Source: Bacteroidota bacterium
GTDB taxonomy: Bacteria; Bacteroidota; Bacteroidia; Chitinophagales; Chitinophagaceae
Length of the DNA: 6,845 nt
Direction: 5' to 3'
Assembly: GCA_028875955.1 (NCBI GenBank)
Contig: JAGWTX010000133.1
Coordinates: 1-6,845 of the forward strand
Each line of letters opens with the position of its first letter. Positions within the stretch are counted from its first letter, which is position 1. This document shows positions 1-6,657 of this stretch, piece after piece. Below the pieces are notes generated by a model. It saw only the letters and a list, made by a program, of their open reading frames with translations, had not been told where the DNA came from and did not search any database. The position numbers and the translations under genes were made by a program.

Positions 1-1144
1 TCTTATTATCCGCTCCCATACATACGATCGCCTTCACCTTATCTTTTACAAGATCCGCGATCAACCCATAATCATTACCCTTGTCTGTCCCACCCAGGAT
101 CAGTATGGTGGGCTTATTCATGCTCTCCAGTGCGAACCAGGTACTGTTCACATTGGTGGCCTTGCTGTCGTTGATAAACTCGACACCCCGTACCATGGCA
201 ACAAATTCCATCCTGTGTTCAAGGCTGTGAAAATTTTTCACTGCTTCCCTTATCTTTTCCTTTCGGATGCCGAGGGTGGCTGCTGCGATTCCTGCTGCCA
301 TAGTGTTGTAATTATTGTGTTTACCTTTCAGAGCAAAGTCATAGATACTCATGCTTACTCTTTCTTCCTGGATTCTCAGCATCATCTGGTCGCCTTTGAT
401 GTAGCCGCCTTTTTTTACGTCGTGTTTCATAGAGAATGGTAATGGGTTAGTATGAATGGTTAGTAATGGGAGTTTTTGAAGGATGACTTCATCGTCATCA
501 CAATAAATAAAATAGTCCTGGTCTGTCTGGTTCTCGATAATCCTGAACTTGCTGTTTATGTAATTCTCGAATCGGTAATCATATCTGTCGAGATGATCTT
601 CGGTGATATTCAGCAGTACAGCGATATCGGGACGGAATTCCTTGATATCATCCAACTGGAACGAACTGACTTCAACAACATACAACGCCTTCGGATCCAC
701 CGCCACCTGTTTTGCAAATGAGATCCCGATATTTCCAACCATGGCACAATCCAATCCGGCCGTTTGGCAGATATGATAGGTCAGTGCCGTGGTAGTGCTC
801 TTCCCATTGCTGCCTGTGATGGCTACGATCTTACTGTTTCCTTTAAACCGGTATGCGAGTTCAATCTCACTGATCACCGGTATCCCCCTGGCCCTGATCT
901 TTTTTACCATTTCATTCTTTTCGGGTATGCCCGGGCTTTTCATCACTTCATCTGCAGTCAATATTCTTTCAGCAGTATGTTGTCCTTCCTCGAATTCAAT
1001 TCCATTATCAAAGAGCTCTTGTTTGTACCTGGGTTTGATGGGGCCTCCATCACTCAGCCATACTTCATAGCCTTGTTTCTTTCCCAGTATGGCTGCGCCG
1101 ATACCGCTTTCGCCTCCGCCTAATATGACCAGTCTGTGCTGCAT
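1..1144 (-). CDS. murD: UDP-N-acetylmuramoyl-L-alanine--D-glutamate ligase MurD, 3' end outside window
   Basis: MurD is the cytoplasmic ATP-dependent ligase that adds D-glutamate to UDP-MurNAc-L-Ala. I translated 381 codons from the ATG at 1144-1142 to the left edge without meeting a stop; the family is usually about 440-450 residues, so roughly the last 60-70 are missing. Domain 1 opens with a glycine-rich nucleotide-fold loop, GGGESGIG (9-16). The ATP-binding P-loop is ITGSNGKSTT (109-118). NIT-EDHLDRY (179-188) and Lys199, matching the carbamylated lysine of the family, belong to the central domain. GKHNNYN (274-280), HRME (310-313), NDSKATN (325-331) and LGGTDKG (350-356) are the further Mur ligase signatures. 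The start lies only 3 bases after the mraY stop codon and no other start fits the conserved N-terminus, so translation is probably coupled to mraY. All visible key residues are present. Identification is secure. Confidence 0.97.
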   Translation of the reverse strand, partial: MQHRLVILGGGESGIGAAILGKKQGYEVWLSDGGPIKPRYKQELFDNGIEFEEGQHTAERILTADEVMKSPGIPEKNEMVKKIRARGIPVISEIELAYRFKGNSKIVAITGSNGKSTTTALTYHICQTAGLDCAMVGNIGISFAKQVAVDPKALYVVEVSSFQLDDIKEFRPDIAVLLNITEDHLDRYDYRFENYINSKFRIIENQTDQDYFIYCDDDEVILQKLPLLTIHTNPLPFSMKHDVKKGGYIKGDQMMLRIQEERVSMSIYDFALKGKHNNYNTMAAGIAAATLGIRKEKIREAVKNFHSLEHRMEFVAMVRGVEFINDSKATNVNSTWFALESMNKPTILILGGTDKGNDYGLIADLVKDKVKAIVCMGADNK

Positions 1145-1147
1145 TTC

Positions 1148-2458
1148 CTATCTGATTTTCAGCGTTACAATGGACATAACCACGCAAATGATGGTAATGA
1201 TCCAGAAACGAACCGCTATTTTACTTTCGTGAAATCCTTTTTTCTGGTAATGATGGTGCAAAGGGCTCATCAGAAACACACGCCTGCCTTCACCATATTT
1301 CTTTTTTGTGTATTTGAAATAACTTACCTGGATGATCACACTCAGATTCTCCACCAGAAATACCCCGCAGAATATCGGTATCAGCAATTCTTTCCGTACA
1401 ATAATTGCCAATGAGGCGATGATCCCTCCCAGTGCAAGACTGCCGGTATCACCCATAAATACCTGGGCCGGAAAGGCATTGTACCATAGGAACCCGATAC
1501 AGGCACCTACGAATGCACCCACAAAAATGGATAGCTCACCGAGGTTGGGTATGTACATCACATCAAAATAATCGGCCAGTATATAGTTACCGCTTACATA
1601 TACAAATACACCGATACCGGCACCAATGATGGCACTCACACCTGCCGCCAGTCCATCCAGTCCATCTGTCAGGTTTGCACCATTGGAAACGGCAGTGATA
1701 ATAAATGTGACAATCAGGATATAAACCATCCAGGTATATTTTTCAGCACCCGGACCGATCCAGCTTATCAGCCGGCTATAATTAAATTCATGTTTCTTCA
1801 CAAAAGGAATGGTGGTGATCGGCGTTTTCACCTGCACGAATTTTTTCACGATACCATTCAATTGTCGCGGAATGATATTGGTATCCTTTGCCAGCCTCTC
1901 TCCCTGTTGCAATTGCTCCAGCGGATTGGAAATCACTTCCCGCTCAACGGTAACTGCATTACTGAAATACAGGGTAACACCGATGATGATCCCCAAACCT
2001 ATCTGACCGATGATTTTTGATACGCCTGCCAGGCCATCGCTGTCTTTTTTCTTATAGGACTCCCCTTTTTCCTGTGCCGCTTTTCTGGCCCTGATTTTAA
2101 AAAGATCGTCCAGGAATCCGATGATGCCCAACCATACCGTACACAAAACCATCAGGCGGATATAAACCTTATCCAGGTTGGCAAATAATAAGGTTGGTAT
2201 CAGAATACTCAGCAGGATAATAATTCCGCCCATGGTTGGGGTTCCCTTTTTCTGAACCTGACCTTCCAGACCCAGGTCTCTCACACTCTCTCCGATCTGC
2301 TTTTTCTTCAGAAAAAGAATGATCCTTTTACCATAAACCGTTGCAATGACCAGCGATAATATGATGGACATCGCTATCCGAAATGTCAGGAACTGGAACA
2401 GACCTGCTCCGGGAACATGAAACTCTTTGTTCAGCCAGTTAAATAAATAATACAGCAT
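1148..2458 (-). CDS. mraY: phospho-N-acetylmuramoyl-pentapeptide-transferase MraY
   Basis: MraY is the integral membrane enzyme that moves phospho-MurNAc-pentapeptide from UDP to undecaprenyl phosphate, forming lipid I. The 436-residue product is highly hydrophobic, with about ten likely membrane segments. Family motifs are all visible: GTPTMGG (72-78), the DDLFK pair Asp117/Asp118, NLTDGLDGLA (262-271), FMGDTGS (334-340, with Asp337) and the PLHHHYQKKG histidine cluster (399-408). It is about 75 residues longer than the E. coli protein (about 360). Most of the excess is a hydrophilic stretch at about 170-236, between two membrane segments and predicted to be periplasmic; I recall comparable loops in Bacteroidota homologs. 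The ATG at 2458-2456 begins the conserved MLYYLF segment; no Shine-Dalgarno motif precedes it. It follows murE after a 152-base gap and ends 3 bases before murD. Confidence 0.97.
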   Translation of the reverse strand: MLYYLFNWLNKEFHVPGAGLFQFLTFRIAMSIILSLVIATVYGKRIILFLKKKQIGESVRDLGLEGQVQKKGTPTMGGIIILLSILIPTLLFANLDKVYIRLMVLCTVWLGIIGFLDDLFKIRARKAAQEKGESYKKKDSDGLAGVSKIIGQIGLGIIIGVTLYFSNAVTVEREVISNPLEQLQQGERLAKDTNIIPRQLNGIVKKFVQVKTPITTIPFVKKHEFNYSRLISWIGPGAEKYTWMVYILIVTFIITAVSNGANLTDGLDGLAAGVSAIIGAGIGVFVYVSGNYILADYFDVMYIPNLGELSIFVGAFVGACIGFLWYNAFPAQVFMGDTGSLALGGIIASLAIIVRKELLIPIFCGVFLVENLSVIIQVSYFKYTKKKYGEGRRVFLMSPLHHHYQKKGFHESKIAVRFWIITIICVVMSIVTLKIR

Positions 2459-2534
2459 ATGGCTTGGTTATGTTTTTAATTGTTAATCCCTGTTCCTGCT
2501 ATTTTCCCTTAGGAATAACCGATGTTTATACAAC

Positions 2535-2568
2535 CAAAAAATATTTTCCAATCAGTGTAACAATCAAT
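2535..2568 (-). promoter_or_regulatory. weak candidate promoter upstream of mraY
   Basis: On the minus strand, TATTTTTTG (2543-2535) resembles the Bacteroidota -7 element TAnnTTTG but has one extra base between TA and TTTG. Two ATTG copies (2568-2565 and 2564-2561) lie 21 and 17 bases upstream and could serve as the -33 element. It would start transcription about 70 bases before mraY. The match is imperfect and the region is A+T rich, so chance similarity is quite possible. Confidence 0.22.
2549..2566. repeat. direct repeat CAATCA, two copies 12 bases apart
   Basis: On the plus strand CAATCA occurs at 2549-2554 and again at 2561-2566, separated by GTGTAA. The copies overlap the spacer and -33 part of the candidate mraY promoter. 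Spacing close to one helical turn would suit a protein-binding site, but six-base repeats in A+T-rich DNA are common by chance. No regulator is suggested by the sequence. Confidence 0.3.
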
Positions 2569-2593
2569 TCCACGGGTCAATGAATACAACTCC

Positions 2594-2614
2594 TCACCAC
2601 TCACTACTCACTAC
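2594..2614. repeat. heptamer tandem repeat overlapping the murE stop codon
   Basis: Three adjacent heptamers read TCACCAC, TCACTAC, TCACTAC on the plus strand (GTAGTGA, GTAGTGA, GTGGTGA on the minus strand), followed by decayed sequence. The first minus-strand unit contains the murE stop TAG (2613-2611) and an immediately following in-frame TGA, so murE ends with two tandem stops. The repeat is short but exact except for one T/C change. Similar heptamer strings are, as far as I recall, scattered between genes in some Bacteroidota genomes; that is memory and not shown here. Confidence 0.65.
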
Positions 2615-4074
2615 TTCCCCAGTAAAGCAAACATCTCCATCAACACTTCCTTATCATCAAAAGGATATTTGACCCCCATGATTTCCTGGTATTTCTCATG
2701 CCCTTTACCGGCAATCAGGATGATATCTTCCTTATTGGCAATGCTCACCGCTGTCCGGATGGCCTCTCTCCTGTCTGTCACTGTACTATATTTTCGCTTG
2801 GCCGCACTGCTCAACCCTTCCTGCATATCGAGCAGTATCTGCTCCGGATTTTCCGTTCTTGGATTATCACTGGTTAATATCACCCTGTCGCTCAGGTCAC
2901 AGGCTGTCTGTGCCATGATGGGGCGTTTGGTCTTATCCCGGTCTCCGCCACAGCCTACTACCGTAATGATTTGTTCATGACCTGTTCTTAATTTCTTTAT
3001 TGTCATCAGTACGTTTTCCAGGGCATCGGGCGTGTGCGCATAATCTACAATACCGATAATCAGACCTGCACTGATACTATAATCAAATCTCCCCTCTGCC
3101 CCACTCAGCAGGCTGAGGGCGGTTAATACCTTTTCGCTGTCTTCCCCCAAACAAATCGCTGCACCATAAACGGCCAAAAGGTTATAGGCATTGAATTCAC
3201 CGATCAGCCGGAAATGCACTTCCTTGTCATTAATGGTCATCACAAGACCCGTTAAAACATTCTCCAGGATTTTCCCTTTGAAATCGGCAACTGTCTTCAG
3301 GCTATAGAAATATTTTTTGGCATGGGTATTCTGCAACATCACTTCCCCGCGTTTGTCATCGGCATTGGAGATCGCAAATGCGGTATCAGGCAAGCCATCA
3401 AAAAAACTTTTCTTGACCCGGATATATTCTTCAAAAGTTTTGTGATAGTCCAGATGATCATGTGTGATATTGCTGAACAGTCCGCCGGCGAATTCCAGAC
3501 CTGTGATCCGGTGTTGATGGATGGCATGACTGCTACACTCCATGAATACATGGGTGCACCCTTCTTCGGCCATCTTATGTAAAAGGGCATTCAGGCTAAC
3601 CGCATCGGGTGTTGTATGGGTTGCTGGTATAATGGTATCCCCAATCTGGTTTTGTACCGTACTGATCAGCCCGCAACGATAACCCAACTGTGTAAACAAT
3701 TTGAACAGAACCGTTGCAATGGTGGTCTTCCCATTGGTTCCGGTTACCCCCACCAGTCTGACACGTCGTGAAGGTTCCCCATAGAACTGATGCGCCATAT
3801 AGGCAACCGCTTCCTGGGTATTATTGACAACGATATAGGTAACAATGGCTGAAATTATTTCCGGCATTTCTTCACAAATCACCACAACAGCTCCGAGCGA
3901 AATGGCTTTGTCGATGAACTGGTGTCCATCAGAATGCACACCTTTGATGGCAACAAATACATCGCCGGGTTGTACTTGTCTGGAATCGATCCTGATTCCG
4001 GAAACAGTTACACCTGTAGATCCATGAACCTGCCTGAGGTGAACTTTATACAATATGTCTTTTAAAATGGCCAT
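2611..4074 (-). CDS. murE: UDP-N-acetylmuramoyl-L-alanyl-D-glutamate--2,6-diaminopimelate ligase MurE
   Basis: MurE is the cytoplasmic ATP-dependent ligase that adds the third stem-peptide residue to UDP-MurNAc-L-Ala-D-Glu. The 487-residue length is normal. The N-terminal UDP-sugar-binding domain covers about residues 1-100. The P-loop is GVTGTNGKTT (109-118), followed by THTTPDA (152-158), MECSSHA (178-184), SNITHDHLDYH (201-211) and the predicted carbamylated Lys221 in YIRVKKSFF. GRFD (328-331), DYAHTPDALE (344-353), GCGGDRDKTKRP (374-385) and GKGHE (456-460) lie in the later part. DNPR (403-406) is the known signature of enzymes selecting meso-diaminopimelate over lysine, so substrate choice is inferred as meso-DAP. 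The ATG at 4074-4072 begins a typical N-terminus and lies 31 bases after the transpeptidase stop. The gene ends in tandem TAG TGA stops inside a heptamer repeat. Confidence 0.97.
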   Translation of the reverse strand: MAILKDILYKVHLRQVHGSTGVTVSGIRIDSRQVQPGDVFVAIKGVHSDGHQFIDKAISLGAVVVICEEMPEIISAIVTYIVVNNTQEAVAYMAHQFYGEPSRRVRLVGVTGTNGKTTIATVLFKLFTQLGYRCGLISTVQNQIGDTIIPATHTTPDAVSLNALLHKMAEEGCTHVFMECSSHAIHQHRITGLEFAGGLFSNITHDHLDYHKTFEEYIRVKKSFFDGLPDTAFAISNADDKRGEVMLQNTHAKKYFYSLKTVADFKGKILENVLTGLVMTINDKEVHFRLIGEFNAYNLLAVYGAAICLGEDSEKVLTALSLLSGAEGRFDYSISAGLIIGIVDYAHTPDALENVLMTIKKLRTGHEQIITVVGCGGDRDKTKRPIMAQTACDLSDRVILTSDNPRTENPEQILLDMQEGLSSAAKRKYSTVTDRREAIRTAVSIANKEDIILIAGKGHEKYQEIMGVKYPFDDKEVLMEMFALLGK

Positions 4075-4105
4075 TTTTGAAAACGGTGTATGCCTCTTTT
4101 ATGAT

Positions 4106-6220
4106 TTAATTCAATTCAATACTGATCTGCTCCCCTCTTGCGATTACCTGACCGGGAGGGATGGATTGCCCGGTTACTTTACCCCTTCCCTTTACGGAAA
4201 CCTTCAATCCGCTGTTTTCACAGATATATACCACATCTTTCAAACCCATCCCTTTTAACAATGGCATGACATGTTCATCTGCCTTTGGTTTTGCGCTGAT
4301 GATCACCCTGGCATTTTTCCCCTGCATATTGATCCATTGATCCGTACGGGCTGTTGAATCGATAAAAGGCAATTGAAGCTGCTGATCGATATAGGTGATG
4401 TCTCTTTTGTTACCCGTATAAATAAATGCCGAACTGTCTTTTTTGGGTGTAACAAAAGCCGTATTTGTCTGCCGGATATAACTGCTGTATAACCTGTCTG
4501 CAATCTCCCTGAATACCGGACCAGCCACACTGGCCCCAAAGTGATTAACGGCATGCGGTTTATTGACGATGATAACGGCAATGGTATATTGTGGTGCTTC
4601 AGCAGGAAAGTATCCTACAAAGGAGGACTGGAATATCCTGTCTGCATAACCCCGGTTGCCATTGGCCACAAGCGCCGTACCTGTTTTTCCCGCTACCTTG
4701 TAGGCTGAATTCATAAATAATTTTCTGGCAGTCCCTTCGATACATACGCCTTCGAGACATTCCCTGATCTTACGAAGGGTTTCCGCACTACAGATTTTAT
4801 CATCGACAACAAAGGGATCTATCGATTTAAGCAACTGTCCTTCCTCATTGATGGAACTGACCAGATAAGGACGCATCATCTTCCCGCCGTTTGCAATTGC
4901 ATTGTATAATGTGATGGTTTGCAATGGGCTCACTTTTACATTATAACCAAATGCCATCCAGGGTAAAGTGGTTGGCCCCCAAAGTTTGCTGCCCGGACGG
5001 ATGATGACTGGCGGCTTTTCACCAGTCAGGTCAATCCCGGTCAAAGTATCCATCCGCAATTTTTTCAGGTGCGACAGGTATTGCAGCGGACTGGACGAAT
5101 AACCCATCGTGGCAATTTTAGCCATGCCCACATTTGAACTGACTTCAAAAGCCTGTTTAACCGTGATGGTTGTTTTATCGCGGGTATCATCATCATCCCT
5201 CACGGTTTGTCCGGCAACCTGCCATACGCCATGTTGCACATCAACCGTCTGGTTCAGCGAGATCTTCTTGTCTTCCAGCAAGGAAAGCATCGTAACCAGT
5301 TTAAAAGTTGACCCGGGTTCTGTAGGTGTCAATGCGTAGTTATAGTTCTCCCTGTAATTACCGCTCTCGGTTTTACCCAGATTAGCGATCGCCTTTATCT
5401 TCCCAGTCCTGGTTTCCATCACAATGGCACAGCCTGTCTGCGCTTCATTCTGGACCATCATATTCATCAACGCATTTTCTGTTATATCCTGTATAAATAC
5501 ATCCAGCGTGCTTACGATGTCCTTTCCGCTTTCCGGCTCAATTTCATAAGTGTCATCAACCGGAACATTTACCCCTCCTGCAATCCTTCTTACAAACTGT
5601 TTACCGTTTCTGCCTTTTAACAAACTATCATATTCCTTTTCCAGTCCCACTTTGTTTTCATCCCTGGCTAGCCCGATGGTCCTGTAAGCCAGCATCTGAT
5701 AAGGGTTCAGCCTGACGGTTCTTTCATCGGCTATCAAACCGCTCTTATACCTGCCTAACCGGAACAAGGGGAATTTTTTCAACTGTTCGTATTCCCGATA
5801 GGAGATCTTCCGCTTTAATAAAAGATATCCCTCCTCATTATTGTATCCTTCCTGAAACAGCTGCTTATATTCTCCGGCCGACTGATCCTTGAACAGGTCT
5901 GCCATGCATTCACTCAGCGAATCCAGGTTAGACCGGAAAAGAAGACCATTTTTTTCATGCAGGGATGCCACCCTGAAATCCATATAGAGATCAAACTGCG
6001 GGATGCTGGTGCTCAACATCTCTCCATCTGCGCTGTAAATGGTTCCCCGCTCAGCTTCAATCTCTTCCAGCTTCTGATGCAGGCTATCACTCATGCTCCG
6101 CCAATGGGTACCCTGAACCTGCTGGATATAGACGGCTTTCCCGAATATGGCCACACAAGCCACCACCACAAGCAGGTAGCTCAGATAGACTCTCCATAAT
6201 ATGTCGCGTTTTACATCCAA
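4106..6220 (-). CDS. ftsI: division-specific PBP transpeptidase (FtsI/SpoVD type) with C-terminal PASTA domain
   Basis: This is a class B penicillin-binding protein, a D,D-transpeptidase that cross-links septal peptidoglycan on the outer face of the inner membrane. The 704-residue product has a short cytoplasmic N-terminus, one membrane anchor (about 12-32), then the PBP dimerization region starting with RGTIYSADG (58-66). The transpeptidase motifs are complete: STFK (304-307, nucleophile Ser304), SSN (361-363) and KTGT (512-515). After a linker (about 583-635) comes one PASTA domain (about 638-704). E. coli FtsI (588 aa) lacks this tail; SpoVD-type proteins and many Bacteroidota homologs have it. 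The start is TTG at 6220-6218. The nearest in-frame upstream stop is TGA at 6250-6248, no ATG or GTG lies between, and the next in-frame ATG (residue 43) would remove the anchor. The position between ftsL and murE supports a divisome role. Confidence 0.95.
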   Translation of the reverse strand: MDVKRDILWRVYLSYLLVVVACVAIFGKAVYIQQVQGTHWRSMSDSLHQKLEEIEAERGTIYSADGEMLSTSIPQFDLYMDFRVASLHEKNGLLFRSNLDSLSECMADLFKDQSAGEYKQLFQEGYNNEEGYLLLKRKISYREYEQLKKFPLFRLGRYKSGLIADERTVRLNPYQMLAYRTIGLARDENKVGLEKEYDSLLKGRNGKQFVRRIAGGVNVPVDDTYEIEPESGKDIVSTLDVFIQDITENALMNMMVQNEAQTGCAIVMETRTGKIKAIANLGKTESGNYRENYNYALTPTEPGSTFKLVTMLSLLEDKKISLNQTVDVQHGVWQVAGQTVRDDDDTRDKTTITVKQAFEVSSNVGMAKIATMGYSSSPLQYLSHLKKLRMDTLTGIDLTGEKPPVIIRPGSKLWGPTTLPWMAFGYNVKVSPLQTITLYNAIANGGKMMRPYLVSSINEEGQLLKSIDPFVVDDKICSAETLRKIRECLEGVCIEGTARKLFMNSAYKVAGKTGTALVANGNRGYADRIFQSSFVGYFPAEAPQYTIAVIIVNKPHAVNHFGASVAGPVFREIADRLYSSYIRQTNTAFVTPKKDSSAFIYTGNKRDITYIDQQLQLPFIDSTARTDQWINMQGKNARVIISAKPKADEHVMPLLKGMGLKDVVYICENSGLKVSVKGRGKVTGQSIPPGQVIARGEQISIELN
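6211..6220 (-). promoter_or_regulatory. TTG start of the PBP overlapping an out-of-frame ATG-TAA
   Basis: The minus strand reads TTGGATGTAA here. TTG (6220-6218) is the only usual start codon between the upstream in-frame stop and the conserved RDILWR segment. The ATG at 6216-6214 is in another frame and is followed at once by TAA. The nearest purine-rich motif, AAAGGA (6245-6240), is 19 bases upstream of TTG, too far for a normal Shine-Dalgarno contact. An effect on initiation rate is possible but not shown. Confidence 0.6.
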
Positions 6221-6274
6221 GTATATTTTTTTACAGCTGTCCTTTGATCAGACAATGACTTTTGTTTCCTTTAA

Positions 6275-6601
6275 TTATTTATCTGCCTTTTGTAATCTTC
6301 TGGGAATTTCCTTACTCACTTTCAACCCCAATGGCTCGGTTGCTTTTACAATCTGCATTTCCTGGCTTTTGAACATCACTTCGCTTTTAAGCGTCTTGTA
6401 TTCATATTGCAGGTCTTTCAGTTCGTTACTGGTGCTGTTGATCTTGCGAATGATCCTGTCTCCCCTGTGACCATTTGCGATATATAAAACCGTCAATACG
6501 GACAAATACAGAAAGAATGGAATATTCTTGACAATCCACTGATAATTAAACAAACCCTTAAGTGGGTTCCTGTTTGTTTTTTCAGTTGTCTGTTCAGCCA
6601 T
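6275..6601 (-). CDS. ftsL: FtsL-like small bitopic division protein
   Basis: This 108-residue protein has the layout of FtsL: a hydrophilic, basic cytoplasmic N-terminus (1-24), one membrane segment (about 25-43), then a heptad-like charged helix (about 48-86) likely to form a coiled coil, and a short tail with EPLGL (89-93) and a proline near the end. FtsL pairs with FtsB/DivIC through the coiled coil and activates the septal synthase FtsW-FtsI. FtsL sequences are very poorly conserved, so the call rests mainly on topology, size and position between rsmH and the transpeptidase gene. The ATG at 6601-6599 is preferred because no ATG, GTG or TTG occurs in frame in the 56-base gap after rsmH. 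The gene ends 54 bases before the transpeptidase start. An alternative is another FtsL/DivIC-type coiled-coil protein of the same complex. Confidence 0.82.
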   Translation of the reverse strand: MAEQTTEKTNRNPLKGLFNYQWIVKNIPFFLYLSVLTVLYIANGHRGDRIIRKINSTSNELKDLQYEYKTLKSEVMFKSQEMQIVKATEPLGLKVSKEIPRRLQKADK

Positions 6602-6657
6602 CCTGCCTGTTCTGTTTTTTATAAGTTCAATTAGTGATTGTTGCTCCTTGTCTATCG

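Larger units (their letters stand above)
2459..2610. other. murE-mraY intergenic gap, the longest in the window
   Basis: This 152-base stretch has no credible gene on either strand. It contains most of a heptamer tandem repeat next to murE, a spaced direct repeat of CAATCA, an A+T-rich core with a weak promoter-like arrangement, and no stable hairpin followed by a T-run that would suggest a terminator. All other gaps in the cluster are 56 bases or less. In E. coli and many other bacteria murF occupies this position; here it is absent. Confidence 0.8.

Noticed and set aside
764..1123. 119-codon plus-strand open frame (and a 93-codon one at 789-1070)
   Set aside because: Both lie antisense to murD, whose minus-strand frame carries all the MurD motifs. 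Their sequences show no recognisable domain and look like shadows of murD.
2500..2520. Possible hairpin around TTCCCTTAGGAA in the murE-mraY gap as a terminator
   Set aside because: The stem is imperfect and only a few bases long, with no T-run after it on the minus strand.
2669..2980. 103-codon plus-strand open frame within murE
   Set aside because: It is antisense to the conserved C-terminal half of MurE and has no recognisable motif.
3339..3590. 83-codon minus-strand frame inside murE, and a similar 92-codon frame at 4303-4581 inside the PBP gene
   Set aside because: They are alternative frames nested in intact genes whose own frames carry family motifs; no independent support was seen.
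6214..6216. ATG as the true start of the transpeptidase
   Set aside because: It is out of frame with the PBP and followed directly by TAA; the TTG four bases earlier is in frame.
6201..6470. 89-codon plus-strand open frame rich in hydrophobic residues
   Set aside because: It is the antisense of the FtsL-like gene; its apparent hydrophobicity comes from the complement of the charged coiled-coil codons.
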